64,000 nucleotides of DNA, taken from contig NZ_BMFK01000001.1 of the NCBI RefSeq assembly GCF_014638355.1, positions 511,160 through 575,159 of the forward strand. The letters run 5' to 3'. Made by a program: the position numbers and the translations under genes. This DNA is from Priestia taiwanensis (GTDB lineage Bacteria; Bacillota; Bacilli; Bacillales; Bacillaceae_G). A model generated the notes under the pieces. It was not told where the DNA came from, searched no databases, and saw only the letters and a program-made list of their open reading frames with translations. Below, piece by piece: positions 18,276 through 29,180 of the stretch (positions are counted from its first letter, which is position 1; every line of letters begins with the position of its first letter).

Positions 18276-18443
18276 ATGGCTGTTTTGTATGTGTTATTCA
18301 TTATCCTAATTGGGTTACTTCTCCTGTACGCTGGGAAAGCAACGCATAAGAAAAGCGTTTTTTCGCCTGTTTTGTTTATTGTCGGATTAGGCGTTACAGG
18401 ATACGGTATTGGGTTGTTCTTTAGTTATTTCTTTCATCTATAA
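18276..18443 (+). CDS. 55-aa two-TM membrane protein
   Basis: ATG 18276 behind GGGAGGG. Two hydrophobic helices (VLYVLFIILIGLLLLYA and VLFIVGLGVTGYGIGLFF) are joined by the basic loop KATHKKSVF. One of several hairpin-type micro-membrane proteins in this window. It has its own terminator. Unknown role. Confidence 0.65.
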   Translation: MAVLYVLFIILIGLLLLYAGKATHKKSVFSPVLFIVGLGVTGYGIGLFFSYFFHL

Positions 18444-18448
18444 AAGCT

Positions 18449-18480
18449 AAAAAAGCATCCATATCGTGTGAATGCTTTTC
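18449..18480. terminator. Terminator between convergent genes
   Basis: Stem aaaagcat / atgctttt, with T tail on plus and T-rich flank on minus. Confidence 0.7.
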
Positions 18481-18482
18481 TA

Positions 18483-18967
18483 CTATAGATGAAGTGATGT
18501 ATCTGTTAACTGTTTCATAAACATATGTGTTGCAGCGCATATATACTTATCTTTTCGATAAACAATCCCTATTTCTCTAGTAAGACTCGCATTCGAAATA
18601 GGAATGGTTTTGATAGAAGGATTGTTCAAGTATGCGAGATACTGCTTAGGTAAGATAGTGATTCCTATTCCTTCTATTACCATATTTATTAATGATTCCA
18701 TCGTTGTCATTTCAAAGACTGGCTCAGGAAGGAAACCGAATTCCTTACAATGGTTGTTAATAAGTTGTCTTATGAAATAGCTTTTTGGAAGTAAGATAGA
18801 AGAGGCTGTTTACAGTGCTTCCAATCGTAATGTCTTGTGCTTCGCTAATGGATGTCTGATAGGTACGGCAAATGCCATTTCTTCTGTATATAAAGGTATT
18901 TGTTCGAATCCGTCTCCTTCTATAGGTAAAAAAACAATGCCAATCTCTATTGTATTGTCTATTAATT
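18483..18967 (-). pseudogene. LysR-family regulator, truncated with internal stop
   Basis: The minus-strand frame carries the effector-binding domain of a LysR regulator: IEIGIVFLPIEG, EEMAFAVPIRHPLAK, FIRQLINNHCKEFGFLPEPVFE, then MVIEGIGITILPKQYL. One in-frame TAA (18812-18810) interrupts it after LRLEAL. The first ~150 residues, including the DNA-binding helix-turn-helix, are gone. The sequence passes directly into a truncated cupin gene in the opposite orientation, indicating one deletion that removed both 5' ends and the shared promoter. Confidence 0.8.
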
Positions 18968-18974
18968 ATTTTTT

Positions 18975-19389
18975 GATGTCTCCTGTACGTAGTCCGTGTT
19001 CATGGAAGTGGAGGGATATTTATCCGTTATTGAAGGAATCGGTATCAGAGCATTTCCTTGAAGCTGGAGGCGGTACATTGTCACTTATTCATCATGATAC
19101 TGGAGAGGCATACGGTACGTCATCGACGATGAATGTCGCTCTTAATTTAGTTTTTCAAGGGGAAGGGTTTAGTATTGTCGATGGAGAAAAGATTGAGTGG
19201 GAAAAGGGTGACTTATTTTTAGCACCACCTTGGTCTGCACATGAGCATTGCAATACATCAGAAACAGAAGATGCAATTATCTTTACGTTTCAAGATGTGC
19301 CAGTGCTTACTTCAATGGGAACATGGTTTTTAGAAGAGCCAGTAGGAAGTGCACCGCGACATGTCGTGAGGAAAGATATGTCTAAATAA
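18975..19389 (+). pseudogene. Cupin-domain protein lacking its N-terminus
   Basis: From about 19000 the plus frame reads a conserved double-stranded beta-helix: MNVALNLVFQGEGFSIVDG, WEKGDLFLAPPWSAHEHCN, DAIIFTFQD. This resembles the C-terminal half of gentisate-dioxygenase-like bicupins. The preceding ~50 codons of the open frame are the antisense of the LysR remnant, not cupin sequence, so the apparent 184-aa reading frame from 18835 is chimeric. No ribosome site precedes it. It probably once headed the pathway operon of which the 19405 aldolase remains. Confidence 0.75.
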
Positions 19390-19404
19390 GGGGAGGTATG
19401 ACGC

Positions 19405-20202
19405 ATGAAACATCTTAATGTTGCGATTCCGACGCCATTTCATGATGATGAAAGTTTGTATGTAGAAGGCTTTAAGCCGGTTATTAACCATTTAAAAGAG
19501 AATGGAATAGAGTCATTCCTTGTATCTGGTACAACCGGTGAGCAACATTCGATGAGTATTGATGAACGCATGGAGATTATTGATTATTTTAACAACCAAC
19601 AGTTTCAAGGTGTTGAACTCATATTTGGCGTATCGGCTACCAGGACAAAAGAGGTGATCAAGCTTATTCGTAAAGTTGAAGATTCTGTGTTTCATTCCGT
19701 ACTCCTCCAATTTCCACCTTATATCAAACCGACACAACAACAAGCAATCCATTATGTGAATGAATTACTCGAGCATACAACGAAAAATGTTGTCTTGTAT
19801 AATAACCCTTCTCGAACAGGATTTGATTTAGAAGTTGCTTCTCTTCAAACACTTATCAATCAGAGCCATCCTCATCTTGTCGGATTGAAAGAAGAGAGCG
19901 ATGTCAAACGTCATAACAATACACAGCTACCAGATAACTTTATCTTGTTTGCGGGCGGGGATATAAACTTCCCAGCAAAAATAATTGATGGCTGCAATGG
20001 ACTTTCTAGTATGGTAGGGAATGTGTATCCGAAAGAAATTAAGCAAGCCTTCTATGACATAGTAGAAAAGAGAGAAGTAAATCTCCACAACATAACACAA
20101 TTAATTAATGAAGTTACAAGCAATCAAGCTATCGTCCATATTAAAAATCACTACAATTCGTTAGGAATAAAAGTAGGGAGATGCCGTTCGCCTATTATAT
20201 GA
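19405..20202 (+). CDS. DapA-family (dihydrodipicolinate synthase-like) aldolase
   Basis: GGGGAGG precedes ATG 19405, giving 265 aa. The family landmarks are FLVSGTTGEQHSMS, VLYNNPSRTGFDL (catalytic Tyr) and HLVGLKEESD (Schiff-base Lys). It is somewhat short at the C-terminus compared with ~290 aa relatives. In context it follows a cupin dioxygenase remnant and a LysR remnant, so it is more likely a catabolic pyruvate-releasing lyase than the lysine-pathway enzyme. Its natural promoter was probably lost in the adjacent deletion. Confidence 0.8.
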   Translation: MKHLNVAIPTPFHDDESLYVEGFKPVINHLKENGIESFLVSGTTGEQHSMSIDERMEIIDYFNNQQFQGVELIFGVSATRTKEVIKLIRKVEDSVFHSVLLQFPPYIKPTQQQAIHYVNELLEHTTKNVVLYNNPSRTGFDLEVASLQTLINQSHPHLVGLKEESDVKRHNNTQLPDNFILFAGGDINFPAKIIDGCNGLSSMVGNVYPKEIKQAFYDIVEKREVNLHNITQLINEVTSNQAIVHIKNHYNSLGIKVGRCRSPII

Positions 20203-20230
20203 TAGAGATAAAACATGTATAGCAACTAAA

Positions 20231-20267
20231 AAAATGCCGAGAATTCAAAAGTCTCGGCATTTTTTTT
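20231..20267 (+). terminator. Terminator of aldolase gene
   Basis: Stem aaatgccgaga / tctcggcattt and T8. Confidence 0.9.
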
Positions 20268-20442
20268 ATAGCATTCCCATTCCAAGAAGAGAAAGAAGAA
20301 ACAGCAAGAAGGAGATACCAGCATATGTTAGATATGTTTTAACTTTTTCTTTCTTTTGTACAAGAGATACAAGTGCCAGTAGTAAACATGCTACGCTGGC
20401 GATAGCCGCTACAAAAAACAAAATAATTAATAAAGTGTCCAT
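20266..20442 (-). CDS. 58-aa two-TM membrane protein
   Basis: AGGAGC precedes ATG 20442. MDTLLIILFFVAAIAS opens helix 1, the loop is VQKKEKVKTYLTYAG, and helix 2 is ISFLLFLLSLLGMGML. The loop and helix 2 align with the 23094-23273 gene (MKKDNPNKYAKLAGIAF), and both genes share the upstream GATTAGGAG context. They are paralogues 2.8 kb apart. Unknown function. Confidence 0.65.
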   Translation of the reverse strand: MDTLLIILFFVAAIASVACLLLALVSLVQKKEKVKTYLTYAGISFLLFLLSLLGMGML

Positions 20443-20576
20443 CTTTCGTGCTCCTAATCTAGTGGTATATGTTATACCATTATTTATTTTTATAATATAG
20501 TATATAACCGCTAACGATTCAACATGTATGAAGAGTTTTTCTTGTTGAAAATGTATGAAGGTTTTCGGCATTCTCT

Positions 20577-20861
20577 TCATTCACGAGGATAACGTTCCCA
20601 ATAGGTAGGTCCCGAAGGAGGAGTCATTGGCTCAGCTAAAAAAAGGAAAATAATCCATATAAAATAAAACCCTATATTACATAACGTCAGCAAAACAATC
20701 TGCGTTCTAGTGTTAGAACCAAATGCCAAAAATGCTCCTATTATTGGGGCACAAATACCGATTTTCCAGAGAGTACTATTTTCATCGTATTGACTTAAGA
20801 TGAAAACAGCAAAAGGTATACAGGTTAAAGAGACCTTAGAAAATATATTTATAAGTACCAT
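20577..20861 (-). CDS. Small multi-TM membrane protein
   Basis: Probable start ATG 20861, though the GAGAGGAG immediately abuts it, so the exact start is uncertain. About 94 aa with three TM helices: VSLTCIPFAVFILSQ, IGICAPIIGAFLAFG, LCNIGFYFIWIIFLF. The C-terminus is Pro-rich. Paralogue of the interrupted frame at 21066-21278. Confidence 0.55.
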   Translation of the reverse strand: MVLINIFSKVSLTCIPFAVFILSQYDENSTLWKIGICAPIIGAFLAFGSNTRTQIVLLTLCNIGFYFIWIIFLFLAEPMTPPSGPTYWERYPRE

Positions 20862-21065
20862 CTCCTCTCTTAAAAATAATAAACGTATAGTTGTTAGTAT
20901 ACTAAAATTAAAAGGTGCCACATACCTGTCATTTAACGTCTTAACGTAATATTCAAATCATCTCTCTTCAAGTGTCAAACGATAAGACACTTTCTGTTTG
21001 TTGGTATAAAAGGATTTTTCTAGTAAACTATTATTATAACTATTAGTAGAAAATGAGGAGATATT

Positions 21066-21278
21066 TTGAATAAATAGGCTAAAATCTCTTTAGGTTGTGC
21101 ACTGTTCTCAATTTTCACTGCATTAGCGAAGGATGCTTTAGGAGAGGATCTTGTAGCAATTTGCCTATTTGCGCCACTTGTAGGATTTGTACTTGCATAC
21201 CGTGCTGATACTGAAAATCAATGTTTTGCGCTTGCAATGCTCAACTTAAGTTACTATTTTTGGATTTTTATTTTTTAG
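21066..21278 (+). pseudogene. Small membrane protein with stop at codon 4
   Basis: GAGGAG is followed by TTG AAT AAA TAG at 21066-21077. The same frame then stays open: KISLGCALFSIFTALAKDA, VAICLFAPLVGFVLAYRADT, LNLSYYFWIFIF. The order and helix motifs match the 20577-20861 product (INIFSKVSLTCIPFAVF, APIIGAFLAF, CNIGFYFIWIIFLF). A single nonsense codon appears to have silenced this copy unless translation restarts downstream. Confidence 0.7.
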
Positions 21279-21347
21279 ACAATAAGTATGCATCTAAATA
21301 GATGAGAATACCTTGATTGAGTTAGCAGTAGGACCTATGAGAAAAAT

Positions 21348-21403
21348 AAAAGATGGCTGTCGTATAAGCGGATGTATATCGACTTATACGGCAGCCATCT
21401 TTT
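21348..21403 (+). terminator. Terminator / long hairpin
   Basis: Stem agatggctg-cgtataag / cttatacg-gcagccatct, about 20 bp, ending in tttta. Confidence 0.85.
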
Positions 21404-21489
21404 ATATAGAAATCTTTTTTAGTGTATAAGATAATGGATGCTAACTCGAATAGACGTGTTATTTAGTATGAAAGGAAACAAAAAATACA

Positions 21490-21523
21490 AAAGGTGAGCT
21501 TTTCAAAAAGAAAAGCCCACCTA
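21490..21523 (-). terminator. Terminator of secreted-protein gene
   Basis: Hairpin aggtgagctttt / aaaagcccacct with a T-rich exit on the minus strand. A matching hairpin follows the prophage paralogue at 47662-47688. Confidence 0.8.
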
Positions 21524-21539
21524 TGAAAAGAATTACGAG

Positions 21540-21992
21540 TTAGTTAGGTTTATAGGTATACATTCCAAATTGACCTTTTTGCTCTGTTCCAGTCAGATCT
21601 TCTAAAATTACTTGATAAGTTCCAGCTTTTAAAGAAGAGAAGGGAACTTCAGCTTTGTATCCCTCGACAAGTGGGCCTCCAGTTGCTGTACCGTGTATTA
21701 ATTCGTTTGTTTCAACATTTCTCAAAATTACGTTATATTCAAAAGGTTTGTCGTTGAAGATACCTATTACAGCATTATCTCCATTCTCTACAGGTAAAAG
21801 TTCATCTACTATATACCTTGTAGAAAAGTTGAAGTCGATTAAACCATAATGAAAATTACTTTCTACAGTTGAAGCAGAATGCTTGCTTTCAGTGTAAACG
21901 GGTTTACTTACATTATCAGTTTGTGCTAGAGCTGTCGAAGTTCCTAAAGCCCCGGTTAATAACACACTAGATAAAAGAATCTTTTTAAACAT
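21540..21992 (-). CDS. Secreted 150-aa protein, chromosomal member of the MFKKILLSS cassette
   Basis: ATG 21992 after AAAGGTGATGG. The signal peptide MFKKILLSSVLLTGALGT ends at about TALAQT. The mature part is a small beta protein (HYGLIDFNF, FNDKPFEYNVILRN, AGTYQVILEDLTGTEQKGQ). The prophage gene at 47706 encodes a close paralogue with an almost identical leader and C-terminus (TYQVILGNMAETEQKGQIR). Promoter, ribosome site and terminator are also conserved. Function unknown; no enzymatic motif. Confidence 0.75.
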   Translation of the reverse strand: MFKKILLSSVLLTGALGTSTALAQTDNVSKPVYTESKHSASTVESNFHYGLIDFNFSTRYIVDELLPVENGDNAVIGIFNDKPFEYNVILRNVETNELIHGTATGGPLVEGYKAEVPFSSLKAGTYQVILEDLTGTEQKGQFGMYTYKPN

Positions 21993-22096
21993 ACATTACC
22001 ATCACCTTTCAAAAGTTAGATTTGGAATACGTTCTCAATGTATGGAAAACTAGCTTGTTTATTTACTATTTTTCGAAATCTGTAACTATTTGTAAT
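21993..22096 (-). promoter_or_regulatory. Conserved upstream cassette with TTACA direct repeat
   Basis: The ~100 bp upstream are conserved with those at 48156-48257 and 49181-49298. At the distal end (22081-22095) the minus strand reads TTACAAATAGTTACA, a TTACA direct repeat with 10-bp period, as expected for an activator binding one DNA face. The regulator is not identified. Confidence 0.6.
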
Positions 22097-22166
22097 TCAT
22101 TAGCAGAAATAAGAGAGTAATCTTGATGAAGTCTTTATAAAACCTTTATTCGAGAGGGGAATAAAC

Positions 22167-22265
22167 ATGAAAAACGCGGTTTTGTCGTATATATATGCTG
22201 GCAGTTTTACGTTAGTAGAAGTGTATGTTAAATCAAACAATCTAAGGGAAATAAGTTGTATGTAA
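22167..22265 (+). CDS. Possible 32-aa peptide
   Basis: GAGAGGGG lies seven bases before ATG 22167. The peptide is MKNAVLSYIYAGSFTLVEVY followed by 12 residues. Support is only the ribosome site; it could be spurious. Confidence 0.3.
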   Translation: MKNAVLSYIYAGSFTLVEVYVKSNNLREISCM

Positions 22266-22429
22266 GATTGTAGTAATCGAACCTACTTGATCAAGATTCA
22301 GAACGGAGAGTTTGTTTCATAATGTGCATGTAATCTTCATTTAACCTTTATTTTAAATACATTTACAAAAATTACTTTATTTGGTAAATTTATCTTCGAG
22401 TAAAAATTATAAAAGTCAAGGAGATGTGA

Positions 22430-22852
22430 ATGATGAAATTGAAAAAAAGAATGCTTGTTCCAATAATGAGTATGGGTGTATTATTCTCTAGTGCATTTTA
22501 TCATCCTATTCAGCAAGAAATCTCTGCGGAAACTGCTGTACAAGTAAGTACGAATGAATTTTGGTTAAGTGATGGAAATCCAATTAAATATCATCCGTAT
22601 TTTAATAGCTTCATTGGAATAGCTGATTTTAGTTCAACACCGGAACATTCATCTGGTCAAATTATATTCGAATTCTACGATTTAAAAGGTGATTTAGTAT
22701 ATAGCACTTCGGCAACGGTTTCTAATGCTTCCACATATCAACCATTTTTAGCGCCTATAAAAGGGGTAGAGGAAGGTAGTTATTCTGTTAAAGTAAAAAG
22801 TATTGATGTGAAAGTGGATCCAGCAAGTGTGAAAATTTCTCATGTTAATTGA
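22430..22852 (+). CDS. Secreted 139-aa hypothetical protein
   Basis: AAGGAGATG precedes the double ATG at 22430/22433. The signal peptide KKRMLVPIMSMGVLFSSAF has a cleavage region around ISAETA. The mature part is beta-rich (GQIIFEFYDLKGDLVYST, GSYSVKVKSIDVKV). Its size, secretion and location next to the 21540 gene suggest a similar role, but sequence similarity is weak. Upstream (about 22365) TTTACAAAAATTAC faintly resembles the TTACA repeat of the cassette. Confidence 0.65.
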   Translation: MMKLKKRMLVPIMSMGVLFSSAFYHPIQQEISAETAVQVSTNEFWLSDGNPIKYHPYFNSFIGIADFSSTPEHSSGQIIFEFYDLKGDLVYSTSATVSNASTYQPFLAPIKGVEEGSYSVKVKSIDVKVDPASVKISHVN

Positions 22853-22932
22853 GTTTGATTTGCAGTTTTAATTATACGAACTGTTCCACAGATAAGCCTT
22901 TGCGGAGGATGGAAGGGTATCTACAATAAATA

Positions 22933-22977
22933 AAAAGTGCCAGGAATCTTAGCATTTAAAGGATTCTTGGCACTTTC
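22933..22977 (+). terminator. Terminator
   Basis: Stem aagtgccaggaatc / ggattcttggcactt, 14-15 bp with one mismatch. Confidence 0.85.
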
Positions 22978-23093
22978 CTGTTTTTTATTTGTGTCTCACT
23001 TATTGGATGCAGTTCAGCTTTTGGATGATAGTTCTATTTATTCAATGTTTAATGCTCCATTTTCTATACTTGCTTGGTAATTATTTGGTACCG

Positions 23094-23273
23094 TTAGATT
23101 AGTATATTGAATATTATTAACGAAGTGAGAGCAATCATAAATGCAATGCCAGCTAACTTTGCATACTTGTTTGGGTTGTCTTTTTTCATCAAAAGGCGGA
23201 AGAAATATATTGCCAAAAAAACGATAAATGACCAAAAGGATAGTCCGAAAAATATTCCTAATAAAGCTTCCAT
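23094..23273 (-). CDS. 59-aa two-TM membrane protein
   Basis: Start ATG 23273 after TTAGGAGTG. Helix 1 FWSFIVFLAIYFFRLL, basic loop MKKDNPNKYAK, helix 2 GIAFMIALTSLIIFNILI. Paralogue of the 20266-20442 gene by loop sequence, size and upstream context. Confidence 0.6.
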   Translation of the reverse strand: MEALLGIFFGLSFWSFIVFLAIYFFRLLMKKDNPNKYAKLAGIAFMIALTSLIIFNILI

Positions 23274-24104
23274 CTGTAACACTCCTAATCTAAAAAATAT
23301 GAATTAATTTGAAAAAATTATATGTATTGCTTTATTCATTTTCACCTCCATGGTCTTTAACCTTTGTTTCTAAAAATATGTAAATGGTATATATACTAGT
23401 GTGAAATAATCACATTAATAACGAGAAATAATATTGATATACGTGGGTAACTATAGAAAAAGTTTAATCTTTTAAACGATATCCCTCTTTTGGATACATT
23501 ATTAAATTAATTTTACCACTCATGCCAATTTTTTCATACAAAGTTTGCTTTTTAATCAACTTCCATAAAAACGAGAACTTGATTAAATACCAAATAAGTG
23601 GCGGGGAATGAAGTTAAATGGATTTTGCGCATTGAATTCAGACAATAGACTACTAATATGTTATGCAGGTGGTTATAAACGTGAAAGTAAATTAAAAGCT
23701 TTACTAGCACAAAAGTTGGATATTCAATTGAAAGGATTGATGGACATTCTTTTTTTGAGTGAGAATTTGATGATTAATCAAGTTTTAATTTGAAAGGGGA
23801 TGAGGACTTGCATGATGAGAAGGTGAATTACGAGAGACGACGTATTATTCAGCAAATACATATATATATATAGTCTGGGTTAAATAGCTAGCTTAGTTGA
23901 AGGCATAAAAAAAGGCCCATCGTTATAGCGATGAACACTCAATAAATACATCTGTATGTATAGTCTATCAGAATTTTAGCACATGGACAATGGGAGATTA
24001 CGATGGTAAGCGGAATTTTAAGTTTTATACGAAATCGATTCTAGGGGGGAAGATAGTGGGAAGAACTCAAATCAACTTCTAAAGTGAGCAATTATTTGAA
24101 ATCT
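23274..24104. other. Gene-poor decayed region
   Basis: No intact gene is convincing. On the minus strand about 23469-23600 reads FSFLWKLIKKQTLYEKIG and then MSGKINLIMYPKEGYRLKD before a stop, which looks like the C-terminal scrap of a lost gene. A plus frame at 23608-23793 (61 codons) has no ribosome site and no known motif. A small hairpin (ggcccatcg / cgatg) lies near 23910. Confidence 0.35.
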
Positions 24105-24345
24105 AGAAGAACATCAGGTTAATAAAGAAGCAGTTGAAATTAGAGTACCGATATAGGGTGGGAAAGTGTTTTTTACACGGTTGCAGGTGGTGTAATAGAT
24201 ATAAGTAAAATAGAATTTTCATCGTGAAAGATAGCGACGTGGAAATAATCGGGCAACCAGGAACACGATTTAGTGAGCATACGACCATTTGGCAAAACGG
24301 AAAGGTACTTTGCATAGATGAACGGTCTAGTCGGAAGATTTGAAT
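24105..24345 (+). pseudogene. Prophage remnant: two fused early-gene fragments
   Basis: Bases 24105-24195 match 47126-47216 of the prophage (EEHQVNKEAVEIRVPI against EEHRVNKEPVEIRVPI), but a CAG codon has become TAG. Bases 24201-24345 match 47480-47617 (IWQNGKVLCIDERSSRKI against VWQNGKVIRIDERSSRKI) with a small deletion breaking the frame near ...agtaaaatag. The ~260 bp between these genes in the prophage are missing. This is the scar of an older, related phage. Confidence 0.8.
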
Positions 24346-24369
24346 TTTGTATAGAACGGAATTGTTTAG

Positions 24370-24525
24370 ATGACGTTTAAGGAAGCTGTGATTTCATTTG
24401 TTCCATTGATGACATCAGCACTTATACTTATAGTTGTTTTGGCTATTCATGTAGTTACGAAAACAATTTTAGACATTTGCAAAAGTAAAAGAAAAAGTGC
24501 TATTTTACAGAAAAAGAACAGCTAG
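24370..24525 (+). CDS. 51-aa single-TM protein, possibly phage-derived
   Basis: ATG 24370 begins MTFKEAVISFVPLMTSALIL, continues with a long hydrophobic helix, and ends in a basic tail KSKRKSAILQKKNS. No strong ribosome site. It follows directly on the prophage remnant. The topology fits small phage membrane proteins, but no family is recognised. Confidence 0.4.
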   Translation: MTFKEAVISFVPLMTSALILIVVLAIHVVTKTILDICKSKRKSAILQKKNS

Positions 24526-24607
24526 CAAAAACTAATTGTTCGGTCTAAGAGGAGTAGGTGGAAGCGTGTTAGGCGGATTATTTTAGCGAGTCCTCATTAT
24601 TACAATA

Positions 24608-24634
24608 TAAAAAGACCACTACATATAGAGGTCA
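24608..24634 (-). terminator. Terminator of VOC pseudogene
   Basis: Minus strand GACCtctatatgtagtGGTC followed by TTTTT. Confidence 0.6.
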
Positions 24635-25054
24635 AGGTGCTACTAATTCAACCTGTATTCTATCTAGGTCTTCAAAATAAACTGCGTAATATTCTCCTCC
24701 TGCAAAGGGATATTTATCCGTATAAAGAATGTTAATACCTTTGTCTTTTGAATTTTTTGTCATATCATCAACCTCTTGCCGTGAACTTGCATGGAACGCC
24801 AAATGATTCAGACCTACTCTGCACCTATGATAGGGTATATCCATAAATCCTTCTTCTGTTTGAACGAAAACAATGTATGTGTCTCCGATTTTTCAACTTT
24901 GACCACGTTCCCACTTCTGAAAAGGCTCATAACCTAATTCTTCTAATAACAAACCCCAAAAGGCAATCGAATTTTTCAAATTTGAAACGTATATTTCAAT
25001 ATGATGTATAAGTCCTTTTGAGAATGAACAGCCTCTTTTTTGTGAATTTTTCAC
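24632..25054 (-). pseudogene. VOC/glyoxalase-like protein with in-frame stop
   Basis: A single 141-codon frame runs from GTG 25054 to the stop at 24632. It reads LIHHIEIYVSNLKNS, FWGLLLEELGYEPFQKW, then a TGA (24895-24893, codon 54), then KIGDTYIVFVQTEEGF, VGLNHLAFHASSRQEV and YYAVYFEDLDRIQVELV. That is the beta-alpha-beta-beta-beta layout of glyoxalase/bleomycin-resistance proteins. The lost codon was probably Trp (TGG to TGA). The fragment after the stop could restart at an internal Met but lacks the first metal-ligand half. Confidence 0.8.
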
Positions 25055-25111
25055 ATATTGATTTTATCAAATGATTTGAGGAACAACAATTTTTGAGAAA
25101 ATGACCTAACG

Positions 25112-25147
25112 TAAAAGACGAAACTCTTTTCTAGTAAGAGTTTCGTC
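25112..25147 (-). terminator. Terminator of rph
   Basis: 12-bp stem gacgaaactctt / aagagtttcgtc with TTTT on the minus strand. Confidence 0.88.
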
Positions 25148-25155
25148 TCGATAGC

Positions 25156-28049
<2,894 letters not shown>

Positions 28050-28349
28050 ATGAATAAAGGAATCGACTTTGTTCTCACACTGATGCCATGTTTGTCTGTT
28101 TTGAAAGTGGATAATTCTAAATCTATTCATATCTTCAACATGTTAAAATATGACTTCCCGCATATTCCAATAGACAGTAACACGGACTATTTTCAATTCT
28201 ATAACGTCCATGCATTCTTTCACCAACATGTACAAGCTGGTTTTCCAACAGAAGAATTACTAAGAAGAATAGAGGCGCAAGGAATGTGTAAGCTGGTGTG
28301 TCGCCGTATATTTAGCGTCACGGAGGTAGATAGATTAGTTTTTCTATAA
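28050..28349 (+). CDS. 99-aa hypothetical protein
   Basis: ATG 28050 with GGAAGAGATAGGGG upstream. FVLTLMPCLSVLKVDNSK, IFNMLKYDFPHIPIDSNTD and a C-terminal helix with VCRRIFSVTEVDRLVFL. Soluble. No family recognised. Confidence 0.5.
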   Translation: MNKGIDFVLTLMPCLSVLKVDNSKSIHIFNMLKYDFPHIPIDSNTDYFQFYNVHAFFHQHVQAGFPTEELLRRIEAQGMCKLVCRRIFSVTEVDRLVFL

Positions 28350-28401
28350 GTTGCTATAAACAAAATGGCATAGAAACAAGATAGATGTTAAGGAAATGCA
28401 A

Positions 28402-28429
28402 AAAGGGCGCTTTTTTAAAAGCGCCCTTT
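28402..28429. terminator. Bidirectional terminator
   Basis: Stem aaagggcgctttt / aaaagcgcccttt. Confidence 0.88.
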
Positions 28430-28443
28430 CGTCAATATCCTGT

Positions 28444-28829
28444 TTAAATAAATGAAAATGTTAGGAGTGATAAGAAATCAAATGTGATATGAACAATAGC
28501 AATAGCCCATAGTGAATTGACTTTAAAGGTAACCCAGTTGAAAGGTAATCTCGCTAAAGCAATAATTAACAAAATTTGAGTCCAATTACCGTCGTATACG
28601 GAGTAATAGGTTAAACCGAATAAGAAAGCCCCAACAAGAGTGACGATAATGAGCGACCATTGTTTGCTTACTTCATGTTTTTTAAAAAATAAATTGCTAG
28701 TATCGACGGAACTAAAACAAGACATTCTTCGCCAATTAAGCTAAATATAATAACTAGTAAGTTATAGAAAAATTCACCAAAGGTATTATCTACGAACATA
28801 TTACTTGCATTGTTATTAGCAACTGGACA
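28444..28829 (-). pseudogene. CPBP-like membrane protease, frameshifted and truncated
   Basis: The upstream frame reads NTFGEFFYNLLVIIFSLIGEE and VLVPSILAIYFLKNMK, then stops. The adjacent frame continues KKHEVSKQWSLIIVTLVGAF and ends with the CPBP-type NWVTFKVNSLWAIAIVHITF. The switch falls in a T6A6 homopolymer at about 28679-28690. The usual N-terminal helices are absent, and the EExxxR motif reads EECLVLV. A sequencing error could explain the shift but not the missing N-terminus. Confidence 0.7.
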
Positions 28830-29125
28830 CTAATATGATAGGGGGATGGATAAGCCGTAACAATGAATAAAAAGGTCATTAGAACAGGAAGCTAAGCGAA
28901 GTTTAACAAAGTAAGTAAAAACAAGTATGAAGCGTTTTTTAGCTAAAAAGCCACTAGATACACCCCCATCATCGTAAAAATATCAAATACAGATATCTCT
29001 AATGCCAAAATTATACTTAGGTAGTTTAATAGAGATGTAGGTTTAAAGGAAAATAATATTTAACAAAAGCTTTATTTTAGTAAAGAAAATGAAGGAGAGA
29101 ATGCGTCTTACATCGGATAAATAAA
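28830..29125. other. Intergenic region, nothing recognised
   Basis: AT-rich, with no convincing gene, repeat or RNA on either strand. It may hold the eroded 5' part of the CPBP pseudogene. Confidence 0.4.
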
Positions 29126-29157
29126 AGAGCAGCTAGCAAAAGCTACCTGCTCTCCAA
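29126..29157 (-). terminator. Terminator of RidA gene
   Basis: Minus strand GAGCAGgTAGCttttGCTAgCTGCTC followed by TTTTAT. Confidence 0.8.
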
Positions 29158-29180
29158 ATGGAATGAAGTGTGTGTTTATA

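Noticed and set aside
18835-19389. Apparent 184-aa cupin gene
   Set aside because: Its first ~45 codons are the antisense of a LysR remnant and there is no ribosome site; treated as a deletion chimera.
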